The notes under the pieces were generated by a model. The model was not told the DNA's origin, made no database searches, and saw only the letters and a program-made list of their open reading frames with translations. The position numbers were made by a program, and so were the translations under genes. Positions 47,009 to 57,062 of a stretch of 64,000 bases of DNA are shown piece after piece (the stretch's first letter is position 1; each line of letters begins with the position of its first letter). Origin of the DNA: Salinimonas chungwhensis DSM 16280 (lineage in GTDB: Bacteria; Pseudomonadota; Gammaproteobacteria; Enterobacterales; Alteromonadaceae); contig NZ_KB899376.1 in assembly GCF_000378185.1 (NCBI RefSeq), forward strand, positions 62,001 to 126,000, read 5' to 3'.

Positions 47009-48265
47009 ATGTTACAGTCTCAATTAAATACTGCCAGCCGTCTCATTAAATCCCTGGGGCCGGGAATACTTATGGCCACAGCCGCCATAGGTGGGAGCCA
47101 TTTGGTGGCGGCGACACAGGCAGGCGCGCATTATGGCTGGCAGCTGGTTATATTAATCATTGCCGTTAATATTCTTAAATATCCGTTTTTTCGAGCCGCC
47201 GTCACCTACACCGTAGATAGTGGACAGACATTGCAACAGGGCTACCTGAGCATGGGTAGGGGCTATCTGTTGATGGCCATGGTGATAAACTGCGTTGCGG
47301 CTGTGGTAAATGCCGCTGCGCTGTTAATGTTTGCAGCCAGTTTACTGGGCTATTTCTTGCCTTTTACAGTCCCGGTTCCAATGCTTGCTGCCATTGTTCT
47401 TGCAACGATATTGTTTATTTTGTTGGCCGGACATTTTGAAGCGATGAATAAGGCGGCAAAACTTATCATGCTTCTGCTGGTAATTAGTACCGTCACCGCC
47501 GCAGTGGTCGCTGGCTTTAACGGGCCTGCCGCGCCACCAGATTTTTCCGGTGAATCGCCCTGGACGGTTGCTGCCATAGGTTTTTTGGTTATTACCATGG
47601 GGTGGATGCCAGCGCCCATCGAAATATCAGCGATCACTTCATTATGGCTCAAGCGGCAGCAAGACTCAGTTAGCGTGACGCCAGCGTCAGCGCTGTTTGA
47701 TTTTAATCTGGGGTATATTACAACGACGCTACTTGCGGTGGTATTTTTAGCACTTGGAGCGCTTATATTGTATGGCAGTGGAAAAGATATGGCGGTCGGT
47801 GGCATTGGATTTTCTCGGCAACTGGTGAGCCTGTACGCCTCTACCATTGGAGAATGGTCGCGTTATCTTATTGCGACTATTGCCTTTTTGTGCATATTCG
47901 GTTCAGCGCTGACTGTCTATGATGGATATTGCCGGGCTATCACTGAAGCGCTGGGTTTGCTCAGGGGAACCAACGATGAACCTGAACGTCACTTTACCAA
48001 AACTTTGCTACTCGTGGCGATTATCAGTTTTATTATTGTGCTGTTTTTTCAATCTGCATTACTGGCTATGCTTGGATTCGCCATGACTCTGGCTTTTACT
48101 ACCACGCCATTATTTGCCTGGTTAAATCATCGTTTGGTTAATACCTCGCGTACAGAAAGTTCGTTTGGAGCTACTCATTGGCTACGGCGCTTGAGCCTGG
48201 CGGGACTGATTTATCTATTTGGTTTTCTGGGCGTTTTTATCTGGTGGCAATTCGTCAGCAGCTAA
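47009..48265 (+). CDS. Nramp-family (SLC11) membrane transporter homologue
   Basis: A 418-residue integral membrane protein with about 11 segments and LeuT-like order. The first membrane helix reads AAIGGSHLVAA at 25-35, at the place where canonical Nramp proteins have the DPGN metal-binding motif; the second half has WMPAPIEISAI near residue 198, where MPH is expected. Both manganese/iron ligands are therefore replaced, so divalent metal transport as in MntH is doubtful and another substrate should be considered. ATG 47009 is chosen; GTG 47006 immediately before it has better ribosome-site spacing (AGGA). Confidence 0.85.
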   Translation: MLQSQLNTASRLIKSLGPGILMATAAIGGSHLVAATQAGAHYGWQLVILIIAVNILKYPFFRAAVTYTVDSGQTLQQGYLSMGRGYLLMAMVINCVAAVVNAAALLMFAASLLGYFLPFTVPVPMLAAIVLATILFILLAGHFEAMNKAAKLIMLLLVISTVTAAVVAGFNGPAAPPDFSGESPWTVAAIGFLVITMGWMPAPIEISAITSLWLKRQQDSVSVTPASALFDFNLGYITTTLLAVVFLALGALILYGSGKDMAVGGIGFSRQLVSLYASTIGEWSRYLIATIAFLCIFGSALTVYDGYCRAITEALGLLRGTNDEPERHFTKTLLLVAIISFIIVLFFQSALLAMLGFAMTLAFTTTPLFAWLNHRLVNTSRTESSFGATHWLRRLSLAGLIYLFGFLGVFIWWQFVSS

Positions 48266-48294
48266 AAAAAGAGGCCGCATGCCGCCTCTTTTTC
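48266..48294. terminator. Bidirectional rho-independent terminator
   Basis: Arms AAAAAGAGGC (48266-48275) and GCCTCTTTTT (48284-48293), perfect over 10 bases, loop of 8. The A-rich left and T-rich right flanks make it work on both strands, between the convergent Nramp-like and HMG-CoA lyase genes. Confidence 0.93.
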
Positions 48295-48303
48295 AAAGGA
48301 CTG

Positions 48304-49200
48304 TTATCCCATCGCGTTGGCGACTTTTGAAGACGGGGGGCGACCCACTGCCTGCATAATGAAGACAGAAGCCCTAAGCAACTTTTGCATATTTACACCA
48401 GTGTGTATGCCCATTCCATCAAGCATATAAAGGACATCCTCAGTGGCTACATTACCGCTGGCACCTTTTGCATAAGGACAGCCGCCTAAGCCGGCCACCG
48501 CACTGTCGATAGTCGATACACCACAAGAGAGCGCAACATACAGGTTGGCCAGCGCCTGCCCATAGGTATCATGAAAGTGCGCAGCAAGCTTATCAACGCC
48601 CACTGCGTCTGCCACAACTTCCAGCATGCGCTGCGTTTTGACAGGCGTTCCCGTGCCGATTGTATCGCCCAGCGATATTTCGTAGCAGCCCATGTCGAGC
48701 ATTTTTTTCGCGACACTGGCTACAGCAGCTGGCGCAATTTCACCTTCATAAGGACAGCCCAGAACGCAGGATACGTAACCGCGTACCCGCAGGCCATTGG
48801 CTCTTGCCTGGCTTACCACTGGGGCGAATCGATCCAGACTTTCATCCACCGAGCAATTGATATTCTTCTGGCTAAAAGATTCAGAAGCCGCACCAAAAAT
48901 AGCCACCTCATCAGCCCTGGCCGCGAGAGCATTTTCGAAACCTTTAATGTTTGGTGTCAACGCCGAATAGGTTACGCCCTCGCGCCGCTTGATCTGCGCA
49001 AAAACCGCATCTGAATCGGCCATTTGTGGCACCCATTTGGGAGACACGAAACTCCCGGTTTCGATATGTCTGTGACCAGCATCTGCCAGCATTTCAACCA
49101 GGTCTACTTTGGTTTGTGTGCTCACCTCTGACTTTTCATTTTGCAGGCCATCTCGTGGTCCAACCTCAACCAGACTTACCGTTTCTGGAAAATTATTCAT
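48304..49200 (-). CDS. liuE: Hydroxymethylglutaryl-CoA lyase
   Basis: Last step of leucine breakdown: HMG-CoA is cleaved to acetyl-CoA and acetoacetate. The 298-residue TIM-barrel protein has [13 protein letters not shown] (metal and substrate binding), [30 protein letters not shown] with the metal-binding histidines, and the catalytic-cysteine loop [19 protein letters not shown]. The start at 49200 follows GGAG and overlaps the upstream stop by 8 bases. It is the last gene of the liu operon. Confidence 0.97.
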   Translation of the reverse strand: MNNFPETVSLVEVGPRDGLQNEKSEVSTQTKVDLVEMLADAGHRHIETGSFVSPKWVPQMADSDAVFAQIKRREGVTYSALTPNIKGFENALAARADEVAIFGAASESFSQKNINCSVDESLDRFAPVVSQARANGLRVRGYVSCVLGCPYEGEIAPAAVASVAKKMLDMGCYEISLGDTIGTGTPVKTQRMLEVVADAVGVDKLAAHFHDTYGQALANLYVALSCGVSTIDSAVAGLGGCPYAKGASGNVATEDVLYMLDGMGIHTGVNMQKLLRASVFIMQAVGRPPSSKVANAMG

Positions 49201-51190
49201 CTGGTTCAAACTCCAGCAACTGCGCACCGCCATCTACCAGATCACCGGGTGCGAAGAAAATAGCTTTCACCGTGCCATCTGCAGGGGCAGTGATATTATG
49301 TTCCATTTTCATAGCTTCCATGACCAGCAATGTATCGCCTTTTTTGACTTTATCACCCTCGGCCACGGATACATCAACCATTGTGCCATTCATGGGCGCG
49401 GCAAATCCGCCATCATGTGCTGAATCATCAGCGTGCCCGGTATCTGGCATATGGTAGTCAAGATGTAATGCGCCCTGGGGGGTAAATAACGTGTAGCGCG
49501 CGGAATCTGACGCCCAGCCGATGCGCTGCTGGTAGCCATCTATTTGCGCATAAAGCACATGATTGTCCACATGCCCGCTAACCTGGTAGGTTTGATTGTT
49601 CACCTTCATCTGCCATTGATTGGGCGATTTGGGTGTGCCGCAATGCGCAACTCTGACGTCGGCGGTGGTATCACCTATGGTGAATGTCAGAGTTTGCTCA
49701 TGCCTGAAATTTGCCCGCCATGCCAGTGGCATGGCCCATGGGGAGCCAGGATCGCCGTCGCTGGTTACCGGGTGCTGGTTGGACAAAAGTACCAGCATAG
49801 CGGTAGCGGCCAGCATTTTGTCATCTATCTGCGTGGGACGGGCAAACAGGAGTGACTCATGTTTTTCAATAAACGTAGTGAGAAGCTCAGCATCCTGAAA
49901 AGGCTGGCTGGCAGCCACGTTATATAAAAATTCCAGGTTTGTAGTGACACCAGCGACATGGTAATCCCGTAACGCCGCTAGCAGCCGTTGTAGCGCGCGC
50001 TCACGGTTCTCATCCCAGACTATTAGCTTGGCAATCATGGGGTCGTAATAAACAGAGACTTCATCGCCCTGAACGACACCAGTATCAACCCGGACATGCT
50101 TTGATTCCTGAGGTGGTTGCAGCAGTGTGAGTCGGCCTGTGGCGGGTAAAAAGCCATTTGCCGGATCTTCAGCGTAAAGACGGGCCTCAAAGGCATGACC
50201 ATGTAACTGTAACTGGTCCTGAGTTTTAGGTAACGGCTGGCCATTGGCAACCTGGATCTGCCAGTCAACTAAATCTTCGCCGGTAATTTTTTCGGTAACC
50301 GGATGTTCAACCTGCAAGCGGGTATTCATTTCCATGAAGTAGAAATCTTCACCATCAAGCAGGAACTCGACCGTGCCTGCACCCACATAATTGATAGCCT
50401 GAGCCGCGCGTATGGCTGCCTCACCCATACGTCGGCGTACCGCTTCGTCCATGCCCGGAGCAGGAGCTTCTTCTATAATTTTCTGATGCCGCCGCTGTAC
50501 CGAGCAATCCCGTTCAAACAAATACACGCCATTACCGTGGGTATCACAGAAAACCTGAAACTCTACATGACGCGGCTGCGTCAGATATTTTTCAATGAGC
50601 ATTACATCATCACTGAAACTCGCCATAGATTCACGGCGTGCTGCACGCAGTGCGCTGTCGAACTCATCCGCATTCCACACCTGGCGCATACCTTTACCAC
50701 CACCACCGGCTGCCGCTTTGAGCAAGACGGGATAACCCATTTCATCAGCGTGCTTTTTTAAAGTCTCATCTGACTGATCATCCCCATGATAGCCAGGCAC
50801 CAGCGGAACACCGGCTTTCTGCATAATGTTCTTAGCGGCAGATTTGGACCCCATCGCTGATATCGCATCGGGTCCAGGCCCGATAAATGTAATATGATTA
50901 TCAGCACAAGCGCGGGCAAAGTCGGCGTTTTCGGATAAAAAGCCGTAACCAGGATGAATTGCGTCCACCGCTAATTTTTGCGCGACATCGAGAATTACAT
51001 CAGCCCGCAGATAACTGTCCTTGGAAGGCGCAGGCCCTATGTTTACTGCCTCATCTGCCATACTGACGTGCAGGGCGCTGGCATCGGCGTCCGAGTATAC
51101 GGCTACGGTGCCAATGCCGAGCTTGCGTGCAGTTTTAATTACTCGACAGGCAATTTCACCGCGATTTGCAATAAGAATTTTTTTAATCAT
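49193..51190 (-). CDS. liuD: Methylcrotonyl-CoA carboxylase, biotin-containing alpha subunit
   Basis: A 665-residue subunit that carries biotin carboxylase and biotin carrier activities. Biotin carboxylase at about 1-450: [29 protein letters not shown], the ATP-grasp loop [31 protein letters not shown]. The carrier domain at the C-terminus has the biotinylation motif [11 protein letters not shown], with the lysine about 35 residues from the end. With the beta subunit (liuB) it carboxylates 3-methylcrotonyl-CoA. It overlaps liuC upstream by 8 bases. Confidence 0.97.
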   Translation of the reverse strand: MIKKILIANRGEIACRVIKTARKLGIGTVAVYSDADASALHVSMADEAVNIGPAPSKDSYLRADVILDVAQKLAVDAIHPGYGFLSENADFARACADNHITFIGPGPDAISAMGSKSAAKNIMQKAGVPLVPGYHGDDQSDETLKKHADEMGYPVLLKAAAGGGGKGMRQVWNADEFDSALRAARRESMASFSDDVMLIEKYLTQPRHVEFQVFCDTHGNGVYLFERDCSVQRRHQKIIEEAPAPGMDEAVRRRMGEAAIRAAQAINYVGAGTVEFLLDGEDFYFMEMNTRLQVEHPVTEKITGEDLVDWQIQVANGQPLPKTQDQLQLHGHAFEARLYAEDPANGFLPATGRLTLLQPPQESKHVRVDTGVVQGDEVSVYYDPMIAKLIVWDENRERALQRLLAALRDYHVAGVTTNLEFLYNVAASQPFQDAELLTTFIEKHESLLFARPTQIDDKMLAATAMLVLLSNQHPVTSDGDPGSPWAMPLAWRANFRHEQTLTFTIGDTTADVRVAHCGTPKSPNQWQMKVNNQTYQVSGHVDNHVLYAQIDGYQQRIGWASDSARYTLFTPQGALHLDYHMPDTGHADDSAHDGGFAAPMNGTMVDVSVAEGDKVKKGDTLLVMEAMKMEHNITAPADGTVKAIFFAPGDLVDGGAQLLEFEPDE

Positions 51191-51989
51191 TCTGTGACTC
51201 CTGCCAGGCCGGCTTTTGTTTATTTAAAAACGCATTCAGACCCTGCTGGCCTTCTTTTGATACACGCACGCTGGCTATCCACTTACTCGTTTTTTCCATT
51301 AGCGACTGGTCAATGGGTACGCCTGCAACATACTCTACGAGGGTCTTCGCCTGGCCTACTGCGCTGGGCCCATTTTTAATCACCTGGCTGATGATGTCAT
51401 CGATGGTGCTGTCAAGTTCGTCTTCGGTTACCGCTTCACTAAGCAGACCCAGTCGGCGAGCCCGTCGCGCAGAAAAAACCTCTGCGGTCTGGAAGTAGCG
51501 TCGGCATACCCGTGCACCCATTGCTTCAACAACGTAAGGTGCGATGGTGGCGGGTATCAAGCCAATTTTCACTTCGCTGAGACAAAACTTGCTCAAGCGA
51601 CTACCAATAGCAATATCACAACAGGCGATAAGCCCGATAGCGCCACCAAACGCAGCACCCTGTACTCTGGCAATGGTCAGCTTGGGCAGGGTGTACAGTG
51701 TTTGCAGCATGGTTGCCAGCGCCATGGCGTCGCGCTCATTTTCCTCTTCACTGTAGCCGGCCATACGCTGCATCCATTGAAGATTCGCCCCTGCGCTAAA
51801 ACTTTTACCACGCGCTTCAAGTACTACAACTCTCACAGCGCTGTCATTAGCCGCCTGAGTAAAATAATCAGTCAACGCGCCAATCATCGCATCATCGAAT
51901 GCGTTATGTTTATCTGGATTATTAAGCGTTACCGTTGCCACACCACGTTCACTGACGTGGTAAAGGACGGCTGAGTTTTCGATGGTCAT
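51183..51989 (-). CDS. liuC: 3-methylglutaconyl-CoA hydratase (enoyl-CoA hydratase family)
   Basis: A 268-residue crotonase-fold enzyme that hydrates 3-methylglutaconyl-CoA to HMG-CoA. The oxyanion-hole segments AGANLQWMQRMAGYSEEEN and VQGAAFGGAIGLIACCDIAIG and the catalytic region SEVKIGLIPATIAPYVV are clear. The liu context (between the two methylcrotonyl-CoA carboxylase subunits) fixes the specific role, which sequence alone would not. It overlaps liuD by 8 bases. Confidence 0.95.
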   Translation of the reverse strand: MTIENSAVLYHVSERGVATVTLNNPDKHNAFDDAMIGALTDYFTQAANDSAVRVVVLEARGKSFSAGANLQWMQRMAGYSEEENERDAMALATMLQTLYTLPKLTIARVQGAAFGGAIGLIACCDIAIGSRLSKFCLSEVKIGLIPATIAPYVVEAMGARVCRRYFQTAEVFSARRARRLGLLSEAVTEDELDSTIDDIISQVIKNGPSAVGQAKTLVEYVAGVPIDQSLMEKTSKWIASVRVSKEGQQGLNAFLNKQKPAWQESQND

Positions 51990-52000
51990 ACGCTCACTCC

Positions 52001-53608
52001 TTACATTCTGAATATGCCAAATTGAGTTTCCTCAATGGGCTTGTTGAGTGCTGCAGAAAGTGACAATCCCAGCACCATTCTGGTATCCGCCGGATCAATT
52101 ACGCCATCATCCCAGAGACGAGCTGAGGCATAGTAGGGGTGGCCCTGCTTCTCATACGTATCGACAATAGGCTGCCGGAATTTTGCTTCTTCTTCCTCGG
52201 ACCACTGCTCATCAGCACGTTCTTTTTGATCACGTTTAACCTGCGCCAGCACGCCGGCAGCTTGTTCTCCGCCCATCACGGAAATACGCGCATTGGGCCA
52301 CATAAATAAAAAACGCGGATCGTAAGCACGTCCACACATGCCATAGTTACCCGCACCAAAACTGCCGCCGATCAGCACCGTCAGTTTGGGCACGTTAGCG
52401 CACGCCACTGCGGTTACCATTTTGGCGCCGTGTTTGGCAATACCACCGGCTTCATACTGTTTGCCAACCATAAAGCCTGTAATATTCTGTAAAAAGATTA
52501 ACGGAATACCGCGCTGAGCACATAGCTCTACAAAATGCGCGCCTTTGAGTGCGCTTTCGCCGAATAAAATGCCGTTATTGCCGACAATCCCAACCGGATA
52601 GCCGAAAATACGCGCAAAGCCACATACCAGCGTAGTACCATAAAGCGGTTTAAACTCATCAAATTCTGAACCATCTACAATGCGCGCGATAATCTCTTTT
52701 ACATCATATGATTTACGGCTGTCTTTGGGTACGATGCCGTAAATATCTGAAGCCGGGTAGTGCGGCTCGACGGGTTTTTTAATATCCAGCCCTACAGACT
52801 TTGTGCGGTTCAGGCGGCTAACCGTATCCCGGGCCAGCGCCAAGGCATGATGGTCATTATTTGCCAGTAAATCGGCTACCCCGGATGTACGGGTATGGAC
52901 ATCACCACCACCGAGTTCTTCGGCTGAAACTACCTCACCTGTCGCAGCTTTTACCAGGGGGGGGCCGCCCAGAAAAATAGTTCCCTGCTCCTTAACGATG
53001 ATACTGACGTCGGCCATGGCCGGAACATATGCGCCACCGGCTGTGCATGAGCCCATCACAACAGCGATTTGAGGAATATTTTTTGCTGACATATTGGCCT
53101 GATTGAAAAATATCCGCCCAAAATGCTCTTTATCAGGGAATACTTCGTCCTGACGGGGGAGGTTGGCACCGCCGGAATCAACCAGATAAATACAGGGCAG
53201 GTTGTTCTGCATGGCGATTTCCTGCGCCCGTAAATGTTTTTTCACTGTCAGGGGGTAGTAGGTGCCACCTTTTACCGTAGCATCATTGGCCACCACCATG
53301 CATTCGATACCGCTGACCCGGCCAATCCCTGCAATGACGCCGGCGCCTGGCACATAATCGTCATAAACTTCCCAGCCAGCCAACTGACCAATTTCCAGAA
53401 AAGGTGTACAGGGGTCGAGCAGCGCTTCAATGCGCTCTCTGGGCAAAAGCTTGCCCTTGGACGTATGACGAGCGGCAGCTTTCTCGCCACCACCCTGTCG
53501 GATTTTTTCAATTTTTTCTTCTAAATCTGCCACCTGTGCCTGCATATGCTGCACATTATCGGCAAATTCCTTTGAGTTTGAATTGACAGAAGTTGATAAT
53601 ACGGGCAC
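52001..53608 (-). CDS. liuB: Methylcrotonyl-CoA carboxylase, carboxyltransferase beta subunit
   Basis: A 535-residue carboxyltransferase of the acyl-CoA carboxylase beta family; it moves CO2 from biotin to 3-methylcrotonyl-CoA. Features: [92 protein letters not shown] and [11 protein letters not shown], which are diagnostic for the MCC beta subunit. It lies 61 bases downstream of liuA and 11 bases upstream of liuC. Confidence 0.97.
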   Translation of the reverse strand: MPVLSTSVNSNSKEFADNVQHMQAQVADLEEKIEKIRQGGGEKAAARHTSKGKLLPRERIEALLDPCTPFLEIGQLAGWEVYDDYVPGAGVIAGIGRVSGIECMVVANDATVKGGTYYPLTVKKHLRAQEIAMQNNLPCIYLVDSGGANLPRQDEVFPDKEHFGRIFFNQANMSAKNIPQIAVVMGSCTAGGAYVPAMADVSIIVKEQGTIFLGGPPLVKAATGEVVSAEELGGGDVHTRTSGVADLLANNDHHALALARDTVSRLNRTKSVGLDIKKPVEPHYPASDIYGIVPKDSRKSYDVKEIIARIVDGSEFDEFKPLYGTTLVCGFARIFGYPVGIVGNNGILFGESALKGAHFVELCAQRGIPLIFLQNITGFMVGKQYEAGGIAKHGAKMVTAVACANVPKLTVLIGGSFGAGNYGMCGRAYDPRFLFMWPNARISVMGGEQAAGVLAQVKRDQKERADEQWSEEEEAKFRQPIVDTYEKQGHPYYASARLWDDGVIDPADTRMVLGLSLSAALNKPIEETQFGIFRM

Positions 53609-53669
53609 GTGTCCCTCCAGTATAAGCTAACGGGCGGCCAGGCAGGTCACCCGAAGTCAAAAGAAAAAA

Positions 53670-54839
53670 TTATTCAGATTCTTTAAATAACTCGCGACCA
53701 ATCAGCATTCGGCGGATTTCAGATGTCCCTGCGCCGATTTCATAAAGCTTTGCGTCGCGAAGCAGGCGACCGGTGGGATACTCATTGACGTACCCGTTAC
53801 CACCTAGTATTTGAATCGCATCAAGGGCCATTTTTGTGGCCAGCTCGGCGGAGTAAAGAATAGCGCCGGCGGCATCTTTTCGAGTGGTTTCACCCCGATC
53901 GCAAGACTGCGCTACCATATAAACGTAGGCGCGTGCCGCATTCATTTGCGTATACATGTCAGCTATTTTGCCCTGAATCAGCTGGAATTGGCCTATCGAC
54001 TGGCCAAATTGTTCACGTTCATGGATATAGGGTACCACCACATCCATGCAGGCTTGCATTATGCCCAAAGGACCACCCGACAGAACCAGCCGTTCGTAAT
54101 CCAGGCCACTCATCAGGACCTTAACGCCTTTACCTTCTTCGCCGAGAATGTTTTCTGCCGGCACCTCGCAATCTTCAAAAATCAGCTCACAGGTGTTAGA
54201 TGACCGCATCCCCAGCTTGTCTAGCTTCTGAGCCTGAGAGAATCCCGGGTAATCGCGCTCAACAATAAATGCTGTAATTCCCTTGGCGCCAGCGCTTGTG
54301 TCGGTTTTGGCGTAAATCACAAAAGTGTGGGCATCCGGACCATTGGTAATCCACATCTTGTTGCCATTGAGCACATATTTATCGCCGCGCTTGTCTGCAC
54401 GTAACTTCATGCTCACCACGTCGGAACCGGCGTTGGGCTCACTCATAGCCAGTGCGCCGATATGCTCACCGGACACAAGCTTAGGCAGGTATTTTTCGCG
54501 TTGCGCGTCGTTTCCATTTTTGAAGATCTGGTTAACACACAAATTAGAGTGAGCGCCATAACTTAAACCAATACCGGCTGAAGCACGGCTGATTTCTTCC
54601 ATCGCCACAGTATGCGCTAGATAGCCCATTTCAGAACCACCATACTGTTCTGATACGGTAACGCCAAGTAGTCCCATCTCACCTAATTTAGGCCATAGCT
54701 CGTTGGGGAACTGATTATCTTCATCAGCCTGCGCGGCTAAAGGAGCGATCTCATTTTTTGCAAACTGATTGACCTGGTCGCGCAACATATCAATGTCTTC
54801 ACCCAGACCAAAATTCAAAGTGGGATAGAGCGTATTCAT
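53670..54839 (-). CDS. liuA: Isovaleryl-CoA dehydrogenase
   Basis: FAD-dependent acyl-CoA dehydrogenase of 389 residues; oxidises isovaleryl-CoA to 3-methylcrotonyl-CoA and passes electrons to ETF. The family's [39 protein letters not shown]-binding [10 protein letters not shown] and the C-terminal [33 protein letters not shown] are present, the last being typical of isovaleryl-CoA dehydrogenases. Its start overlaps the regulator's stop by 4 bases. Confidence 0.97.
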   Translation of the reverse strand: MNTLYPTLNFGLGEDIDMLRDQVNQFAKNEIAPLAAQADEDNQFPNELWPKLGEMGLLGVTVSEQYGGSEMGYLAHTVAMEEISRASAGIGLSYGAHSNLCVNQIFKNGNDAQREKYLPKLVSGEHIGALAMSEPNAGSDVVSMKLRADKRGDKYVLNGNKMWITNGPDAHTFVIYAKTDTSAGAKGITAFIVERDYPGFSQAQKLDKLGMRSSNTCELIFEDCEVPAENILGEEGKGVKVLMSGLDYERLVLSGGPLGIMQACMDVVVPYIHEREQFGQSIGQFQLIQGKIADMYTQMNAARAYVYMVAQSCDRGETTRKDAAGAILYSAELATKMALDAIQILGGNGYVNEYPTGRLLRDAKLYEIGAGTSEIRRMLIGRELFKESE

Positions 54840-55243
54840 GCGATATTTCCTCGTTTAAGTTCAGCCAGTTCTTCCCGGCAGCGAATTTCAACCTCGTCCA
54901 GTTCACTCATCAGCGACTTAATATCCTCAAGCTGCTGTGTCAACACGGCGCGTTTTTTCTCTGTCAGGCTCAACATTGTTTCCAGCTGAACAGCAGAATT
55001 TGGATTAGTGTCGTAAAGCTCGAAAAGATTTTTCACTTCTGCCAGTGAAAAACCTAACCGTTTGCCACGTAAAATTAGCTTTAACCTGACACGGTCTTTG
55101 TTACAGTAAATACGGTTTTGGCCGGTGCGTTGTGGGCTTAACAGCTCCTGTTCCTCGTAAAAACGAATAGACCGAGGGGTAATACTGAATTCGCGCGCCA
55201 GTTCGCCAATGGTATAGGTCGGATCAGATTTGTGATTATTCAT
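54836..55243 (-). CDS. liuR: LiuR, MerR-family regulator of leucine catabolism
   Basis: A 135-residue MerR-type transcription factor. The N-terminal winged helix-turn-helix reads [37 protein letters not shown], followed by a dimerising coiled coil to the C-terminus (about 75-125, [27 protein letters not shown]). It has no long effector domain, as in LiuR. It is the first gene of the operon and acts through the palindromes at 55342-55379. Such regulators respond to pathway intermediates; the effector here is unknown. Confidence 0.93.
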   Translation of the reverse strand: MNNHKSDPTYTIGELAREFSITPRSIRFYEEQELLSPQRTGQNRIYCNKDRVRLKLILRGKRLGFSLAEVKNLFELYDTNPNSAVQLETMLSLTEKKRAVLTQQLEDIKSLMSELDEVEIRCREELAELKRGNIA

Positions 55244-55341
55244 GGCACACTACCTGTGAGTTACGTCCAGTGGTTACCCAGCTGCTAATGTCAAAGCATA
55301 GTTTTACTGATGTCGGCTCGTTGACACTTTTAACGTTCGGG

Positions 55342-55379
55342 TTTACGTTAACGTAAATTGCATTTTACGTTAAGGTAAG
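55342..55379. promoter_or_regulatory. Two tandem LiuR-type operator boxes
   Basis: A perfect 16-base palindrome TTTACGTTAACGTAAA (55342-55357) and a related box TTTACGTTAAGGTAAG (55364-55379), 22 bases start to start, in the 272-base gap between divergent liuR and the thiolase gene. Sequences of this shape (ACGTTAACGT core) are the known style of LiuR sites in gammaproteobacteria. They could control both directions. Confidence 0.8.
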
Positions 55380-55515
55380 GTAACAACTCTGTAACGTCAA
55401 TATGGCAACAAATTGTTACGGCGCATCTGGTATTGAAGTAACACCTGCATCGGTGTGCCACCAGGAGGTACAAGTAACCTCTTTTATTATCACTTTATTA
55501 TTGAGGCAACACGAT

Positions 55516-56691
55516 ATGAGCAATGAAGAAGTAGTAATTGTCGCGGCAAAGCGCACGCCGATGGGAGGGTTCAACGGCAGCCTGGCAGCTGCAACGGCCA
55601 CTGAGCTCGGTGCACAGGCAATTCGGGCCACCTGCGAAAATATGGATGTGAGCCAGATTGATGAAGTTGTATTTGGCTGCGTATTACCTGCTGGTCTGGG
55701 GCAGTCACCGGCCCGTCAGGCTTCTCTTAAAGCTGATTTGCCGCTATCTGCCGGCGTAACTACGATCAACAAGGTATGTGGCTCCGGGCTAAAAGCGGTA
55801 ATGCTGGCTCATGACCTGATACAGGCAGGCTCTGCCCAGGTTGTGGTAGCCGGCGGCATGGAGAGTATGAGTAATGCTCCATACATGCTACCTAAGGCGC
55901 GTTCCGGTTACCGGATGGGCCATGGTCAGGTTATTGATCATATGATGCTGGATGGACTGGAAAACGCATACGACGGCAAAGCAATGGGTTGCTTTGCGCA
56001 AGATACGGCAGACGAAGAAAAAATAACGCGCGGCCAGATGGACGAATTTGCATTGAGCTCTCTGTCTAAAGCCAACGAGGCCATCTCGTCTGGTACGTTC
56101 GCCGATGAAATTACCCCCGTTACAATTTCAGGCCGCAAAGGTGAGGTTACTGTGGATACTGATGAAGGCCCGGGTAATGCAAGGCCTGAAAAAATTCCGG
56201 ATTTGCGTCCTGCATTTAAAAAAGATGGCACAGTGACGGCGGCGAATTCAAGTTCAATTTCAGATGGTGCAGCAGCTCTGCTTGTTATGAGTCGCTCAAA
56301 AGCCGATGAACTGGGTCTTTCTCCCTTAGCGAAGGTTGTAGCCCACGCCACTCACTCCATCGAGCCTGAAAACTTCACAGTAGCACCCGTTGGAGCAATG
56401 GAAAAGGTTCTGGAGAAGGCGGGGTGGTCAAAACAGGATGTTGACCTATTTGAGATTAATGAAGCATTTGCCATGGTTACCATGCTGGCGATAAAAAAAC
56501 TGGGTCTGGATGAAAAGAAGGTCAATATCAAGGGCGGCGCTTGTGCGCTGGGTCACCCCATTGGGGCATCAGGCGCCAGAATATTGGTCACACTACTTCA
56601 CGCATTAAAACAAACTAATGGCAAAAAGGGTATTGCGTCGCTATGTATCGGTGGCGGCGAGGGTGTCGCCATGGCAGTAGAAATGATGTAA
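55516..56691 (+). CDS. Acetyl-CoA C-acetyltransferase (thiolase)
   Basis: A 391-residue thiolase. Catalytic features: the nucleophilic Cys in NKVCGSGLKAVM, the ASSISDGAAALLVMS segment, FEINEAFAM, and the C-terminal GGACALGHPIGASG and CIGGGEGVAM with the second Cys. It condenses two acetyl-CoA or, in reverse, cleaves acetoacetyl-CoA. With the divergent liu operon and shared operators it probably uses the acetoacetate produced by LiuE after activation to acetoacetyl-CoA. The start at 55516 follows GAGG; the frame is open from 55402 but the extra residues are not family-like. Confidence 0.95.
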   Translation: MSNEEVVIVAAKRTPMGGFNGSLAAATATELGAQAIRATCENMDVSQIDEVVFGCVLPAGLGQSPARQASLKADLPLSAGVTTINKVCGSGLKAVMLAHDLIQAGSAQVVVAGGMESMSNAPYMLPKARSGYRMGHGQVIDHMMLDGLENAYDGKAMGCFAQDTADEEKITRGQMDEFALSSLSKANEAISSGTFADEITPVTISGRKGEVTVDTDEGPGNARPEKIPDLRPAFKKDGTVTAANSSSISDGAAALLVMSRSKADELGLSPLAKVVAHATHSIEPENFTVAPVGAMEKVLEKAGWSKQDVDLFEINEAFAMVTMLAIKKLGLDEKKVNIKGGACALGHPIGASGARILVTLLHALKQTNGKKGIASLCIGGGEGVAMAVEMM

Positions 56692-57062
56692 ACAAGAGTT
56701 TCCGACTTCCCCCTGGTGGGGCGATCGAGCTAACGTCATCATTTAAAAGAACTAATAAAAAAAGAACCTGGCTTTTTTGTCAGGTTTTTTTACATCTGCT
56801 GTTTTTTATACTGGGGTATAAAATTAAATATATTTGCGCATCAGTAGCTTGCAATTGTGGAATTTGTCGTGCATGTTCATGTCGTTACTAATCAATTTTC
56901 AACCAGATTGGTCAGTGACAGCTGATAACAATAATAATTTCAGGAACTCGTGATAACGCGCGAGATTGATGCGGGTAAACCGTACAAAGAACGCGTTTGT
57001 GTGCAACCGGATGCACCAGCACCGTTGCATAATTATAAAAAAAGTGTCGATGGGAGACGCAA
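56692..57062 (+). other. Intergenic region between thiolase and S8 protease genes, with terminator
   Basis: About 370 bases. The terminator at 56765-56793 lies near the thiolase end; no gene or obvious second element is seen in the rest, which should hold the protease promoter. No -10/-35 pair was convincing. Confidence 0.5.
56765..56793 (+). terminator. Rho-independent terminator after the thiolase gene
   Basis: AACCTG (56765-56770) pairs with CAGGTT (56781-56786); a T-run (56785-56791) follows. Stem is short but the A-rich left side and T-tract are good. Confidence 0.75.

Noticed and set aside
56643-56891. Open frame across the thiolase terminator
   Set aside because: Runs through the thiolase 3' end and the terminator hairpin; cysteine-rich random-looking sequence.
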